This document shows positions 33,894 through 43,911 of a stretch of DNA of 64,000 bases, in pieces. The stretch spans positions 62,001-126,000 of the forward strand of contig NZ_SEMD01000004.1 of assembly GCF_004153165.1 (NCBI RefSeq), in the 5' to 3' direction. The DNA is from Sporolactobacillus sp. THM7-4. Lineage in GTDB: Bacteria > Bacillota > Bacilli > Bacillales > Sporolactobacillaceae. Made by a program: the position numbers and the translations under genes. Under the pieces are notes generated by a model. That model had not been told where the DNA came from and did not search any database. It worked only from the letters and a program-made list of their open reading frames with translations. Each line of letters begins with the position of its first letter. Position 1 is the first letter of the stretch.

Positions 33894-34241
33894 AGAAAAT
33901 CAGTCTGGTTGACATAAAATGTTTACCGTAACTATTTTTGCTCTTTTGAACGTGCGTAAAAAATGTCTTCCGTTTTTACGCACGTTTTTATTTTACCAGG
34001 CTGAAATTCCGGCTGAACGGAGTGTTGATGTTAACGGCTTTTTCGTCTCACGTACATACATACATGACTGGATTTTGAATAAAGAGCGTTATTTAAGGAA
34101 TCATAAACATGACAATGACCAGCGTGCAAATTCAATCGGGCCTGGGTTATGCCGCATGGCTCTGTCCGCGGGAGGCTTATGATCTGGCGGGGGAAACCTG
34201 ACAGACGCTGAATGTTTTATTACATGAGGAGGAATGGGCAA
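33894..34241. other. gudB-sleB intergenic region
   Basis: About 350 bp: the gudB terminator, then AT-rich sequence. A TGAATA (about 34075) and CATAAAC (about 34104) resemble sigma-G elements but are 20 nt apart, too far. The open frame 33919-34182 runs through the terminator and is not credible. Confidence 0.5.
33949..33992 (+). terminator. Terminator after gudB
   Basis: Perfect AACGTGCGTAAAAA / TTTTTACGCACGTT stem, then TTTATTTT. Confidence 0.85.
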
Positions 34242-35072
34242 TTGATTAAATGTCTGATTCCAAAAGTTGTGGCAACATTTCTCTCTTTGTTTTTCCTGTT
34301 TGGCTTAAACGGACAGGCTTCAGCTTTTACAAACCAGATACTGACTCAGGGGGCGTCCGGGGACGATGTAATCGAACTGCAGGCGCGTCTTCAATATATT
34401 GGTTTTTACAGTGGTAAAATAGACGGGCATTTCAGTTACGGTACCTACTGGGCTTTGCGCAGTTTTCAGCAGAAATACGGCCTGAAAGTTGACGGTCAGG
34501 CAGGCACATCAACCAAACAGAAGCTGGCGAAAGTCTCTCAATTTGATAAAAATTTTATCTACAGCAATCTGTCAGCCGGAAATACCTTTACCTATTATGG
34601 AGGCGTTCCGCTGAATCAGCAAGTAAAAAAGAAGAATAAAGGCCAGTTAAGTGCAGGAGACGGCGGAAATTCCCGGAAGAATCAAAACTATTCGGTTAAC
34701 CACTTGCCGCAGGGGTATTCACAGAGCGATATTAACCTGATGGCCAATGCGGTGTACGGCGAATCGCGCGGAGAGCCTTACATCGGACAGGTTGCCGTTG
34801 CATCGGTGATTATCAATCGTGTTGCCGATCCAAGGTTCCCGAATAATATTTCCGATGTGATCTTTCAGCCCGGGGCATTTACAGCGGTCTCAGACGGACA
34901 GATCTGGCTGACTCCGAACGTAACGGCGAAAAAGGCGGTCATGGACGCGATCAATGGATGGGATCCGACACACGGAGCGATCTATTATTTTAACCCGGAA
35001 ACCGCAACATCGGCCTGGATATGGAGCCGGCCGCAGATTGGAAGAATCGGTAAGCATATTTTCTGCAAATAA
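34242..35072 (+). CDS. sleB: Spore cortex-lytic enzyme SleB
   Basis: A 277-residue secreted enzyme from TTG 34242 (AGGAGGAATG upstream; ATG 34224 is in frame but leaves no site). Signal peptide ends in NGQASA. An N-terminal peptidoglycan-binding domain (LTQGASGDDVIELQARLQYIGFY) is followed by a linker and a hydrolase_2 lytic transglycosylase domain with the catalytic Glu in ANAVYGESRGEP. It cuts muramic-delta-lactam-containing cortex at germination. Paired with ypeB. Confidence 0.93.
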   Translation: MIKCLIPKVVATFLSLFFLFGLNGQASAFTNQILTQGASGDDVIELQARLQYIGFYSGKIDGHFSYGTYWALRSFQQKYGLKVDGQAGTSTKQKLAKVSQFDKNFIYSNLSAGNTFTYYGGVPLNQQVKKKNKGQLSAGDGGNSRKNQNYSVNHLPQGYSQSDINLMANAVYGESRGEPYIGQVAVASVIINRVADPRFPNNISDVIFQPGAFTAVSDGQIWLTPNVTAKKAVMDAINGWDPTHGAIYYFNPETATSAWIWSRPQIGRIGKHIFCK

Positions 35073-35189
35073 CGGTTTGACAAAAATACGACATTCTTTG
35101 AATCACGGTGCCTGGCGAAACAAGGCCCGGGCCTCGGCGATCCATAAGGCCGGCTGACTTGAATCGAAATGAACAGGGAGGGATTCAGC

Positions 35190-36521
35190 TTGAAACGTTC
35201 ATATTGGATAATCCTGTGTTCCATTCTTGCAGCGCTCATGGTCGGACTCGGTATTTGGGCCAATCAGGAGCACAGGGCCAGGGAGGCGGTAATGATTCAG
35301 GCGGAAAATCATTACCAGCAGGCTTTCCATGAACTGGCTTATTACGTTGATTCTCTTGAGGAGTCGCTTGGAACATCACTCGCCATGCACTCAAGAGAAT
35401 CCATGCGTCCACAGCTCGTTGAAACGTGGCGTCTCAGCGCTCTCGCACATGGAGCGGCAAACGAACTTCCATTAACCCTGCTGCCGTTTAACAGAACTAA
35501 TGAATTTCTGGCCCATGTCGGAGACTTTACCTATAATTCCGGTGTTAAAACGACTGGGAACCGTCCGTTGTCAGACAAAGAATACCGAAGTCTGCAGAAA
35601 TTGTACAAGGAATCGATGAGCATTCGTGACGGCCTGCGCGATGTCCAGAGTAAAGTGATGGCTCATCATCTGCGCTGGATGGATGTTGAACAGGCGTTAC
35701 AGCAGAAACGGCAGAATCAGGACAATCAGGTGATCGACGGTCTGAAAAGAGTCAATGTGCAGGCGACGGATTATACGCAAAGCTTCAGTCCTGAGAATCC
35801 CCGCAATACTGTGTTTGAAAAACAGAAACTGAAACCTCTTGAGGGATCGGTCCTCAGCCCGGATCAAGCGGCCACCGGAATCAAAAAATGGCTTGGGGTT
35901 CCAAAAGCGAAAATCCGGCAGATCAGAAAAACGGGCAAAGGTTCAAGTACAAGCGCTTATGAAATCACATTAATCAATAACAGAACAAAGAAACCGATTC
36001 ATGCCTCGATTACAAGAAAGGGCGGGCATGTCATCTGGTTTATGAACAACAGACCGGTCGGAGCTCAGAAGATCAGTTTCTATGAAGCCACGAAAAAAGC
36101 AAAACGATTTCTTGATCAACACAGGCTGCCCGGAATGGAATTAGTAAAAAAAGATCAGTTCGATAAGGTTGCTGTTCTGACATTTGTTGAGAAAAGGAAA
36201 AATATTCGTGTTTATCCTTCATCCATCCGTTTACAGGTTGCGCTCGACAACGGAGAAGTAGTTGCGTTTGACGAAAGTGATTATTTATTTAACAAGTGCG
36301 ACCGTGTTCCTCTGATTCCGAAAATGTCGGAACAGTCGGCCCGCAGGCAGCTGAATCCTGATTTGAGGATTCAGGAAACTCATCTGGCTGTCTTTCAGAA
36401 TCCGCTTCTGAAGAATGTTCTTTGCTATGAATTTTTTGCGACGAAAGGACACGATACGTATCGGGTGCTGCTTAATGCTGAAAACGGGGATCAGGAGAAA
36501 GTTGAATTGCTGAGGGATTGA
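35190..36521 (+). CDS. ypeB: Germination protein YpeB
   Basis: A 443-residue protein with an N-terminal membrane anchor (YWIILCSILAALMVGLGIWA) and three PepSY-like repeats in the C-terminal half (about residues 215-440). Needed for stability and localisation of SleB in the spore. Start TTG 35190 follows AGGGAGGG. Follows sleB by about 115 bp, same strand. Confidence 0.92.
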   Translation: MKRSYWIILCSILAALMVGLGIWANQEHRAREAVMIQAENHYQQAFHELAYYVDSLEESLGTSLAMHSRESMRPQLVETWRLSALAHGAANELPLTLLPFNRTNEFLAHVGDFTYNSGVKTTGNRPLSDKEYRSLQKLYKESMSIRDGLRDVQSKVMAHHLRWMDVEQALQQKRQNQDNQVIDGLKRVNVQATDYTQSFSPENPRNTVFEKQKLKPLEGSVLSPDQAATGIKKWLGVPKAKIRQIRKTGKGSSTSAYEITLINNRTKKPIHASITRKGGHVIWFMNNRPVGAQKISFYEATKKAKRFLDQHRLPGMELVKKDQFDKVAVLTFVEKRKNIRVYPSSIRLQVALDNGEVVAFDESDYLFNKCDRVPLIPKMSEQSARRQLNPDLRIQETHLAVFQNPLLKNVLCYEFFATKGHDTYRVLLNAENGDQEKVELLRD

Positions 36522-36618
36522 AAAGAGAAGGAAAGAGATTTATTTCTTTCTTTTTTTTCATGTATAATAATCGATAGAAAGCGGTTTGATGAATGCCTGA
36601 GGTCAGGGGATGACGGAG

Positions 36619-37308
36619 ATGGTATTAAAAGTCGGAGAAACCCTTATCCTGGAACAAGAGAAGGGCATAAGTGAAAAAAAGCGTTACCGGTGCAGGATTA
36701 CTGAGATCAGGGAAAGCACACTTCTTATTGATTACCCGATAGATGAGCAGACGGGGAAAACCCCGATATTCCAGAACGGGACACCTCTTGTTGCAAACTA
36801 TATTCTGAATCGTCAGGCTTATCGGTTCGACTGTGTGTTTGAACGCAGGATTCCCGGGAGGATCCCGATGATGGTACTGGCCTATGAAGGTAAAGAAAGC
36901 CTGGCCAGGATTCAACGCAGGAATTTTGTACGGGCAGGCGCTAATCTGGATATTGCTGTCCATTCACGAAATGGGGATTTCCCTCCGTTTGTGACACTTA
37001 CAAGCGACATCGGCGGTGGAGGCGCATTAATTATCCTTCCAGAAGGAACCGGATTGAAAGAAGATCAGGAGATTACAGTCTGGATCTGTCTCCCGGGGAA
37101 TTCCGGAGAAAACAGATATGTCACCTTTAACGGAAAAGTGGTGAGGGTTTTTACGGATAAAGCAACAAACTGGGAAAGGGCTTCGATCCAGTTTGAAGTA
37201 CGCAATGAAAGAGAGCGGCAGCCGGTCATCCGCTTCTGTTTTGAAAAACAGCTGGAACAAAGAAACAAATCGATTCACTTTCAGCCTGACCGGTATCATC
37301 GTCAGTAA
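36619..37308 (+). CDS. ypfA: PilZ-domain c-di-GMP receptor YpfA (MotI-like)
   Basis: A 229-residue protein with an N-terminal YcgR-like domain and a C-terminal PilZ domain. The c-di-GMP motif RRxxxR is present (IQRRNFVRAG), but in the second motif (D/N)xSxxG the Ser is Gly (SDIGGGGALI). In B. subtilis YpfA binds c-di-GMP and brakes the flagellar motor. ATG 36619 with GGGG 9 nt upstream; ATG 36610 is also possible. Confidence 0.85.
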   Translation: MVLKVGETLILEQEKGISEKKRYRCRITEIRESTLLIDYPIDEQTGKTPIFQNGTPLVANYILNRQAYRFDCVFERRIPGRIPMMVLAYEGKESLARIQRRNFVRAGANLDIAVHSRNGDFPPFVTLTSDIGGGGALIILPEGTGLKEDQEITVWICLPGNSGENRYVTFNGKVVRVFTDKATNWERASIQFEVRNERERQPVIRFCFEKQLEQRNKSIHFQPDRYHRQ

Positions 37309-37325
37309 AAAACTTTTACCGCTTT

Positions 37326-37355
37326 TTGATCCTGTTTTCGACAATATGGTATAGT
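37326..37355 (+). promoter_or_regulatory. Candidate sigma-A promoter for cmk-plsC
   Basis: TTGATC (37326-37331), 18-nt spacer, TATAGT (37350-37355). Confidence 0.5.
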
Positions 37356-37404
37356 AGGAAACATAATGGGTATCAGATTAGAGAGATAGGGGTTATTGTG
37401 GATC

Positions 37405-38082
37405 ATGGAGAGGTTATTTCAAATCGCCATTGACGGGCCTGCCGCAGCTGGAAAAAGCACGGTTGCAAAAATAGTGGCTGAAAAGCTCGGATTTGTTTAT
37501 ATCGATACAGGAGCGATGTATCGTTCACTGACATATAAAGCGCTCAAAACAGGTACTGATCTGAGTAGCGGAAAAGAGCTGAAAGATTTACTCGATCAAA
37601 CAGAAATTCAGCTTCAGCACAGCGATGGGGGGCAAAGGGTCATTGTTGACGGAGAAGATGTCAGTGAACCAATCCGATATCAGGATGTGACGTCTCACGT
37701 TTCGCTCGTCTCTTCTTTTCCTGAAGTCAGGTCGGAGATGGTACGTCGTCAGAGAAAACTTGCCCGGAGCAGCAATGTCGTCATGGACGGTCGGGACATC
37801 GGGACACGCGTCCTGCCGCAGGCTCAGGTGAAAATCTTTCTCAGGGCATCTGTTGATGAACGGGCGTCCCGTCGCTTCAAAGAGGAAAAACAAAAAGGCA
37901 TGCATCCGTCGCTCGAAGCATTGAAGGAAGCAATAGCCCTGCGAGACAAAAAAGATATGGAACGGGATGCATCGCCGCTTGTTAAAGCGGACGATGCAAT
38001 CGAACTCGACACAACTTCGCTATCCATTGAAGAGGTGGTCCGAGCGATTCTTCAGATCGTAAAGGAGAGGAGTCCTCGTTGA
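37405..38082 (+). CDS. cmk: Cytidylate kinase
   Basis: A 225-residue kinase making CDP/dCDP from CMP/dCMP with ATP. P-loop DGPAAAGKSTVAK, then YIDTGAMYRSLT and the Arg-rich VVMDGRDIGTRVLPQA, typical of bacterial CMK. ATG 37405 is chosen by similarity (MERLFQIAIDG); AGGGG is 12 nt away, and a TTG at 37396 is an alternative. Overlaps plsC by 4 bp. Confidence 0.93.
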   Translation: MERLFQIAIDGPAAAGKSTVAKIVAEKLGFVYIDTGAMYRSLTYKALKTGTDLSSGKELKDLLDQTEIQLQHSDGGQRVIVDGEDVSEPIRYQDVTSHVSLVSSFPEVRSEMVRRQRKLARSSNVVMDGRDIGTRVLPQAQVKIFLRASVDERASRRFKEEKQKGMHPSLEALKEAIALRDKKDMERDASPLVKADDAIELDTTSLSIEEVVRAILQIVKERSPR

Positions 38083-38663
38083 GCCTGTACTCGATCGGAA
38101 AGCCACTTGTTCGATTGTTTTATAAATTTTGTTTCCGCTACGAAGTTTCAGGAAGTGAAAATATCCCGAAGGATGGAGCCGTTCTGATCTGCTGCAATCA
38201 TTTGTCTGATTTTGATCCTCCACTTGTAGGGATTTCTACCTCCCGGGTTATGAGCTTTCTGGCAAAGGAGGAACTCTTCAGAATCCCTTTGTTCGGGCGA
38301 CTGATCAAAATGCTTCATGCCGTTCCCATCCGTCGCGGATCCGGAGACAGAGCAGCGATCCGCACAGCACTAAACCTGCTGCGGTCGGGACATACTCTTC
38401 TGATCTTTCCGGAAGGTCACCGGAATCGCAGCAATCGATTGAAAAAAGGTTTGCCGGGAGCAGGATTTTTTGCACTGAATACGGATGCGGCGGTGATTCC
38501 CTGTGCCATTATCGGGGAATATAAGTTATGGAGAAAAATGAAAGTCGTATTCGGTCCGCCTGTAGATACGGATTCAATGAAACGACAGAAAATGAAATCT
38601 TCTGAAGCATCATCCGTTATTATGATGCATATTCAGCGCCTGTTAGATGAAAATGAGAATTGA
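38079..38663 (+). CDS. plsC: 1-acylglycerol-3-phosphate acyltransferase
   Basis: A 194-residue membrane-associated acyltransferase that makes phosphatidic acid from lysophosphatidic acid. HX4D motif in CNHLSDFDPP and glycerol-phosphate motif FPEGHRNRSN are present. Start TTG 38079 overlaps the cmk stop and follows GGAGAGGAG. Between cmk and rpsA as in Bacillus. plsY in the same window provides the preceding step of the pathway. Confidence 0.9.
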   Translation: MSLYSIGKPLVRLFYKFCFRYEVSGSENIPKDGAVLICCNHLSDFDPPLVGISTSRVMSFLAKEELFRIPLFGRLIKMLHAVPIRRGSGDRAAIRTALNLLRSGHTLLIFPEGHRNRSNRLKKGLPGAGFFALNTDAAVIPCAIIGEYKLWRKMKVVFGPPVDTDSMKRQKMKSSEASSVIMMHIQRLLDENEN

Positions 38664-38702
38664 TGGCTCGGACAGGTCCATCTGCTTGACAAAACTGTCT
38701 AT

Positions 38703-38730
38703 TTGTAAGAAGTTAAGTATAGGATATAGT
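38703..38730 (+). promoter_or_regulatory. Candidate sigma-A promoter for rpsA
   Basis: TTGTAA (38703-38708), 16-nt spacer, TATAGT (38725-38730), 31 bp before the start. Confidence 0.5.
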
Positions 38731-38761
38731 GCTTCGTTTTTATTAAAGGAGGTCCCTGAGG

Positions 38762-39919
38762 ATGGTTGAAGATATGAATAATGAAATGGCATCTTTTGAT
38801 GCTTTAAAAGTAGGAGATGTAGTAAGCGGTAAAGTCACCAAAGTCGAAGAAAAACACGCTTTGGTTGATGTGGGATACAAAGTAGACGGTATACTGCCGA
38901 TCAGCGAACTTTCCAGTCTGCATGTGGAAAAAGTAACCGATTTGCTGAATGAAGGCGACGAAGTAACCGTTAAAGTAACGAAACTCCAGGATGACGAACT
39001 GGTGCTTTCCAAGCGTGAAGTCGATGCGGACAAAGCGTGGGGAGATCTTGAACAAAAGTTCAAGGATAAAACAACTTTCTCTGTCGAAATTGCCGACGTC
39101 GTTAAAGGTGGCCTGGTTGTTGATCTGGGTGTCAGGGGATTCATTCCTGCCTCTTTAGTCGAGCGCCACTTCGTTGAGGATTTCGGTGATTATAAAGGCC
39201 GTCCGCTTGATGTCAAAATCGTTGAGCTGGATCGGGAGAAAAGAAAGGTAATCCTTTCCCACCGGGCGGTTCTCGATGAAGAAGCGGATAAGAAAAAACA
39301 GGAAACACTGCAGAACATCAAAGAGGGCGATGTGATTGAGGGCACCGTCCAGCGTCTCACGGATTTCGGTGCGTTTGTTGATATCGGCGGTGTCGACGGA
39401 CTGGTACATATATCGCAGCTCGCTCATCATCGTGTGGAAACCCCGTCAGAGGTTGTCTCAGAAGGGGATAAAGTTAAAGTGAAGGTACTTTCTGTCGATC
39501 CGGAAAACGAACGGATTTCTCTCTCAATTAAGGCAACTCAGCCCGGACCGTGGGAAACGGCAAAGGATAAGATAAAACCGGGGGATGTTCTGGAGGGTAC
39601 GGTGAAACGTCTTGTTCCATTTGGGGCTTTTGTAGAACTCATTCCCGGTGTTGAAGGACTGGTTCACATATCGGAGATTTCACACGACCACATTGGAACC
39701 CCGGACGAAGTCCTTTCTGAGGGACAGGTGATCAAAGTAAAAGTTCTGGACGTAAACTTTGAGGATCAACGGGTATCACTGAGCATTAAAGCGCTTGAAG
39801 ATGGACAGACCAAAAAACAGGATACAAGGCAGCAAACTTCAAATGATACGAATGATGAAGCTTCAACAGGTTTTTCTCTTGGTGATATGATTGGAGACCA
39901 GCTAAAGAAATACAAATAA
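38762..39919 (+). CDS. rpsA: S1 RNA-binding protein (YpfD, ribosomal protein S1 homologue)
   Basis: A 385-residue protein with four S1 domains (about 16-84, 102-168, 187-256, 274-343; repeats 3 and 4 each begin GDVIEGTVQRL / GDVLEGTVKRL and carry FGAFVDI, FGAFVEL). The four-repeat form is usual in Firmicutes, shorter than the six-repeat S1 of enterobacteria. Acidic Gln/Thr-rich tail. ATG 38762 follows AAAGGAGG. Confidence 0.93.
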   Translation: MVEDMNNEMASFDALKVGDVVSGKVTKVEEKHALVDVGYKVDGILPISELSSLHVEKVTDLLNEGDEVTVKVTKLQDDELVLSKREVDADKAWGDLEQKFKDKTTFSVEIADVVKGGLVVDLGVRGFIPASLVERHFVEDFGDYKGRPLDVKIVELDREKRKVILSHRAVLDEEADKKKQETLQNIKEGDVIEGTVQRLTDFGAFVDIGGVDGLVHISQLAHHRVETPSEVVSEGDKVKVKVLSVDPENERISLSIKATQPGPWETAKDKIKPGDVLEGTVKRLVPFGAFVELIPGVEGLVHISEISHDHIGTPDEVLSEGQVIKVKVLDVNFEDQRVSLSIKALEDGQTKKQDTRQQTSNDTNDEASTGFSLGDMIGDQLKKYK

Positions 39920-39941
39920 TCGGGGAACGCTCTGAGAGCGG

Positions 39942-39974
39942 AAAAAGGGGGAAATCTTGTCATTTCCCTTTTTT
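39942..39974 (+). terminator. Terminator after rpsA
   Basis: AAAGGGGGAAAT / ATTTCCCTTTTT stem with G-T pairs, CTTGTC loop, T-rich tail. Confidence 0.75.
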
Positions 39975-40034
39975 TCCGCTATTTTTGTCTCTGGAGCTAT
40001 CCGGAATAATGAACAGGACTTTTTAATCGGATTA

Positions 40035-40063
40035 TTGAGCGTTGCCCCCATTTCTGATAAGAT
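40035..40063 (+). promoter_or_regulatory. Candidate sigma-A promoter for der-plsY-gpsA
   Basis: TTGAGC (40035-40040), 17-nt spacer, TAAGAT (40058-40063). Confidence 0.45.
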
Positions 40064-40243
40064 GAGATGGGTCAACTGGAAATTTCAGACAAGCTTCTGA
40101 TTCATGGAGCAGTTTTGTTAAAAAAGGATTGGAATGAGAAAGATAGCGGTGAATGAACCGATCGGAAGCTTCGAATTCCGAAATCTGATTTTACCGGGTC
40201 GCCGGGGAGAGATATTGAAAGGGTTTTCTAAAGGAGGACAAAC

Positions 40244-41560
40244 ATGTCAAAACCAACTGTAGCCATTGTCGGGAGGCCGAACGTCGGTAAGTCAACGATC
40301 TTTAACCGGCTTGTCGGTGGACGAATGGCAATTGTTGAAGATAAACCGGGGGTAACCCGTGACCGGCTGTACGGCAACGGTACATGGCTGGATTATGAAT
40401 TTCATGTGATCGACACGGGGGGAATTGAGATCGGAGATGAACCCCTTCTTGCCCAGATGCGGGCACAGGCAGAAATTGCTGTTGACGAGGCGGATGTCAT
40501 TCTGTTTATTGTAGATGGAAAAACAGGTCTCACAGATGCCGATGAAGAAGTGGCCCGTATTCTGAGACGGTCCAGAAAGCCGATCGTACTGGGTGTCAAT
40601 AAACTGGATAATTATGAACAGCGCAATCGGATTTATGAATTTTATTCACTCGGTCTTGGCGAGCCTTTCGGCATTTCAGGGGCGCATGGACTCGGTATCG
40701 GCGACCTTCTGGACCAGGTGGTGAAAGATTTTCCAAAAGCAGAAGAAAATCATGCTGAAGACGGAGCGATTCGCTTTACCCTGATTGGCCGTCCGAATGT
40801 TGGAAAATCATCTCTGGTCAACGCTATTCTTGGGAAAGAACGTGTGATTGTCAGTGATCTTGCCGGAACAACAAGGGACGCGATTGACACGCCATTTACC
40901 CGTGACGGGCAGGAATACGTGATTGTTGATACAGCAGGAATCAGGCGGCGCGGAAAAGTGTATGAAAAAACGGAAAAATACAGTGTGCTCCGCGCCCAGC
41001 GTTCCATTGAGGAGTCTGACGTCGTACTCGTTCTGATAGACGGGGAAGAAGGAATCATTGAACAGGATAAGAAGATCGCGGGATATGCGCATAACGCCGG
41101 ACGGGCAATCATTATCGTCGTTAATAAATGGGATGCCGTTAAAAAAGACAATAAGACAATGGATACGTTCAGGAAGAAAATACGGGAACAATTCCAGTTC
41201 CTGAGTTACGCGCCGATTATTTTCCTGTCGGCGCTGACCGGTCAGAAGCTGCCGCAGCTTCTGCCGATGATTCAGCAGGTGGCGGAAAATCACAGCCTCC
41301 GTGTTCAGACAAGTTTGCTGAACGACTGTATTATGGATACGGTCGCGATGACACCGCCGCCTTCTGATAAAGGCAAACGATTAAAGATTTATTATACGAC
41401 GCAGGTTGCCGTCCGGCCTCCGGTATTTGTTCTGTTCGTTAATGATCCGGAGCTGCTGCATTTTTCCTATGTCCGTCACATTGAAAACCGCTTACGGGAG
41501 ACGTTCGGGTTTGTTGGCTCTCCGATTCGGATTTTATCGCGCAAAAAAAATGAAAAATAG
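40244..41560 (+). CDS. der: Ribosome-associated GTPase Der (EngA)
   Basis: A 438-residue double GTPase for 50S assembly. Domain 1: [24 protein letters not shown]; domain 2: [29 protein letters not shown]; the C-terminal KH-like domain ends [13 protein letters not shown]. Both G domains are complete. ATG 40244 follows AAAGGAGG. Confidence 0.96.
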   Translation: MSKPTVAIVGRPNVGKSTIFNRLVGGRMAIVEDKPGVTRDRLYGNGTWLDYEFHVIDTGGIEIGDEPLLAQMRAQAEIAVDEADVILFIVDGKTGLTDADEEVARILRRSRKPIVLGVNKLDNYEQRNRIYEFYSLGLGEPFGISGAHGLGIGDLLDQVVKDFPKAEENHAEDGAIRFTLIGRPNVGKSSLVNAILGKERVIVSDLAGTTRDAIDTPFTRDGQEYVIVDTAGIRRRGKVYEKTEKYSVLRAQRSIEESDVVLVLIDGEEGIIEQDKKIAGYAHNAGRAIIIVVNKWDAVKKDNKTMDTFRKKIREQFQFLSYAPIIFLSALTGQKLPQLLPMIQQVAENHSLRVQTSLLNDCIMDTVAMTPPPSDKGKRLKIYYTTQVAVRPPVFVLFVNDPELLHFSYVRHIENRLRETFGFVGSPIRILSRKKNEK

Positions 41561-41575
41561 AGGGGGATGCGTCCC

Positions 41576-42178
41576 GTGCTTTTGGTCGTATCATTAGTCA
41601 TTGCTTATCTCATCGGATCGATCAGTTTCAGCTATCTTATCACAAAAAAGATTAAAAAGATTGATATCAGAAAAGTTGGAAGCGGCAACGCGGGGGCGAC
41701 GAACACGATGCGAGTGCTTGGGACAGGACCCGCTGCAGGCGTGCTTTTGCTGGACGTAGCGAAAGGAATCATTGTTGTTCTAATCGCCAGGTGGTTCGGT
41801 CTCTCCGATTGGGGTGTTGCCCTTTCCGGTTTGCTTGCTATCGTCGGTCATGATTTTCCCGTTTACTTCGGTTTTAAAGGCGGAAAAGGGGTTGCAACAA
41901 CCATTGGTGTTTTTTTCATGATTATGCCTCTTTATGCGCTTATTGCGGGAATCGCTGCTATAGTTGTTATCGCTTTGACCCGTTATGTATCGGTCGGGTC
42001 ACTGCTTTTTCTGCTGCTGACGCCTGTACTCGGAGGAATCATGGGAGACTTTTCGGCCGGGATGCTCTTTGTTTCCTTTCTCATTACTGCGCTTTCTTTC
42101 TTCCAGCATCGGACGAACCTCTACAGGCTTTTCCATGGGAAGGAGAATAAAATCGGCAGCAAAAAAATGCAGGTTTAA
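41576..42178 (+). CDS. plsY: Acyl-phosphate glycerol-3-phosphate acyltransferase PlsY
   Basis: A 200-residue membrane enzyme that acylates glycerol 3-phosphate from acyl-phosphate. Motifs [33 protein letters not shown] and [13 protein letters not shown] match the three PlsY signatures. GTG 41576 is preferred (AGAGGGGG 9 nt upstream); ATG 41567 would abut that site. It lies between der and gpsA, which supplies its substrate. Confidence 0.93.
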   Translation: MLLVVSLVIAYLIGSISFSYLITKKIKKIDIRKVGSGNAGATNTMRVLGTGPAAGVLLLDVAKGIIVVLIARWFGLSDWGVALSGLLAIVGHDFPVYFGFKGGKGVATTIGVFFMIMPLYALIAGIAAIVVIALTRYVSVGSLLFLLLTPVLGGIMGDFSAGMLFVSFLITALSFFQHRTNLYRLFHGKENKIGSKKMQV

Positions 42179-42222
42179 GACTGTTCGGATCATGTCAGTC
42201 TTTTGAAGGAGAGGAGAAAAGG

Positions 42223-43269
42223 ATGAAAAAGATCGCAGTCATCGGCAGCGGGAGCTGGGGAACAGCGCTTTCCATGGTTCTGTCTGACAACGGATATCAC
42301 GTCGGGCTGTGGACCCACCGTAAAGAGCAGGCGGATGAAATCAATGAGCGGCATACAAACGAAAAGTACCTTCCAGGCATTCTGCTTCCGGAAAAAATAA
42401 AAAGCACAACAGAAATGGCAGAGGCATTGGACGGTGCGGCAGCCGTTCTCCTTGTTGTCCCTGCCAAAGCATTAAGAGAAGTTTTGGCACAGATTCGCAC
42501 CTTGCTGACTGAACCGATGATCTTTATACATGGCATCAAGGGAATAGAGCCGGGTACGTTTAAAAGAATGTCTGAAGTCATTGAGGAAGAAATTCCCGAA
42601 ACAAACAGGAAAGCAGTGGTTGTTTTGTCGGGCCCGAGCCATGCTGAAGAAGTCTCACTGAGACATCCGACAACCGTCACGGTTGCTTCAAAAAGCACCG
42701 CTTGCGCAAAGCTGGTCCAGAATATGTTTTTTAACCATTATTTCAGAGTTTACACGAATGAAGATATCATTGGAGTAGAAATCGGCGGTTCATTGAAAAA
42801 TATCATCGCGCTTGGTGCGGGCATTTCTGACGGGCTTGACTATGGCGACAATGCGAAAGCGGCACTGATTACACGCGGACTTGCCGAAATTTCCCGTCTC
42901 GGGACGAAGCTGGGCGCGCATCCTCTGACTTTTATCGGGCTTGCCGGAATGGGGGACCTGATTGTCACTTGTACGAGCGTTCACAGCCGGAATTGGCGTG
43001 CGGGGAACCTGCTGGGGAAAGGGTGCAAACTGGATGAAGTTCTCCGAAGAATGGATATGGTCGTCGAAGGTGTCAGAACGGCGCAGGCTGCCTATGCGCT
43101 GTCGCATAGAGAACATATCGAAATGCCGATTACTGAGGCTATCTATCAAGTTCTTTTTGAGGATAAAAATCCGAAGGACGCAGTTGACGAATTAATGGGG
43201 CGCGATAAAAAGAATGAGATCGACGCCCTGTCAATCACGGGTATGGAAGAAAAAACGCGGAAAAAATGA
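42223..43269 (+). CDS. gpsA: Glycerol-3-phosphate dehydrogenase [NAD(P)+]
   Basis: A 348-residue enzyme reducing dihydroxyacetone phosphate to glycerol 3-phosphate for lipid synthesis. Rossmann motif [13 protein letters not shown], then GPSHAEEV, the catalytic Lys in [13 protein letters not shown] and [13 protein letters not shown] 42223 follows GGAGAGGAGAAAAGG. 44 bp after plsY, likely same operon. Confidence 0.95.
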   Translation: MKKIAVIGSGSWGTALSMVLSDNGYHVGLWTHRKEQADEINERHTNEKYLPGILLPEKIKSTTEMAEALDGAAAVLLVVPAKALREVLAQIRTLLTEPMIFIHGIKGIEPGTFKRMSEVIEEEIPETNRKAVVVLSGPSHAEEVSLRHPTTVTVASKSTACAKLVQNMFFNHYFRVYTNEDIIGVEIGGSLKNIIALGAGISDGLDYGDNAKAALITRGLAEISRLGTKLGAHPLTFIGLAGMGDLIVTCTSVHSRNWRAGNLLGKGCKLDEVLRRMDMVVEGVRTAQAAYALSHREHIEMPITEAIYQVLFEDKNPKDAVDELMGRDKKNEIDALSITGMEEKTRKK

Positions 43270-43336
43270 GCATGACGCACAAAGCTCCTTTTCACGCATA
43301 GGATGTAACGAAATGCAGGGAAAAGGAGGACGCTCA

Positions 43337-43600
43337 TTGGATTCGAAAAATCCTTTTTTTGATAACATTGAGAAAAAGACTCGTCTGAAGAAAGAAGATA
43401 TCTTTGCAATCGCTAATTCCGTATCAAATGCGGATTTCAGTGATCCTAAGGTGGTCAGGCAGCTGATTGGACGGATCGGTAAAGCGGCCGGTGTCTCGGT
43501 ACCGAAAGAGAAGGAAGAAGCGCTCGTTAAAGCCATTACCTCGGGCAATGTTCCAGGCAATTTGTCTTCCCTGTCAAAAATGTTCAGCCCAAAAGAGTAA
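43337..43600 (+). CDS. Stage VI sporulation protein F-like protein
   Basis: An 87-residue protein from TTG 43337 (AAAAGGAGG 7 nt upstream). NPFFDNIEKKTRLKKEDIFAIANSV and VPKEKEEALVKAITSGNVP resemble the small SpoVIF family, which in B. subtilis is needed for late coat assembly. Standing between gpsA and spoIVA supports a sporulation role. Followed by a strong terminator. Confidence 0.72.
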   Translation: MDSKNPFFDNIEKKTRLKKEDIFAIANSVSNADFSDPKVVRQLIGRIGKAAGVSVPKEKEEALVKAITSGNVPGNLSSLSKMFSPKE

Positions 43601-43703
43601 CAATGGGCCGTCGTCAGCGGCAATTGATACAGGAAGAGCATACGGTATAGCGAGCGTCAATCATTCTGCAAGAGCTTAAAGGCGTGGAAGGATTTAGTCA
43701 TGC

Positions 43704-43742
43704 CGGGAGAAAACGATCATGTTTTCTCCCGATTTTTTTTTT
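43704..43742 (+). terminator. Terminator before spoIVA
   Basis: Perfect CGGGAGAAAAC / GTTTTCTCCCG stem, then ATTTTTTTTTT. Confidence 0.88.
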
Positions 43743-43830
43743 AAGAGGCATAAAACGGTTGACGGACAATATTTTAAAAAGGGAATGCGCATTTTGTGGT
43801 AAAGCATTATATCATTCTGCAATTTTATTG

Positions 43831-43858
43831 GCATATTCAATGGACAAAGTCATATGCA
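43831..43858 (+). promoter_or_regulatory. Candidate sigma-E promoter for spoIVA
   Basis: GCATATT (43831-43837), 13-nt spacer, CATATGCA (43851-43858); start of transcription would be about 45 nt before the gene. spoIVA is sigma-E dependent in B. subtilis. Confidence 0.55.
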
Positions 43859-43911
43859 TAAGAATATCAAAGTTGTCATCGACAGAATGGAGGAGCGGGA
43901 GGGTGCAAACT

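Larger units (their letters stand above)
39920..40243. other. rpsA-der intergenic region
   Basis: About 325 bp with the rpsA terminator and a sigma-A promoter candidate (40035-40063) for der. Nothing else seen. Confidence 0.5.
43601..43911. other. spoVIF-like / spoIVA intergenic region
   Basis: About 310 bp with a strong terminator (43704-43742) and the spoIVA sigma-E promoter (43831-43858). The spoIVA frame is open back to 43684, but that extension crosses the terminator and is not coding. Confidence 0.6.

Noticed and set aside
33919-34182. Open frame of 87 codons after gudB
   Set aside because: It crosses the strong gudB terminator.
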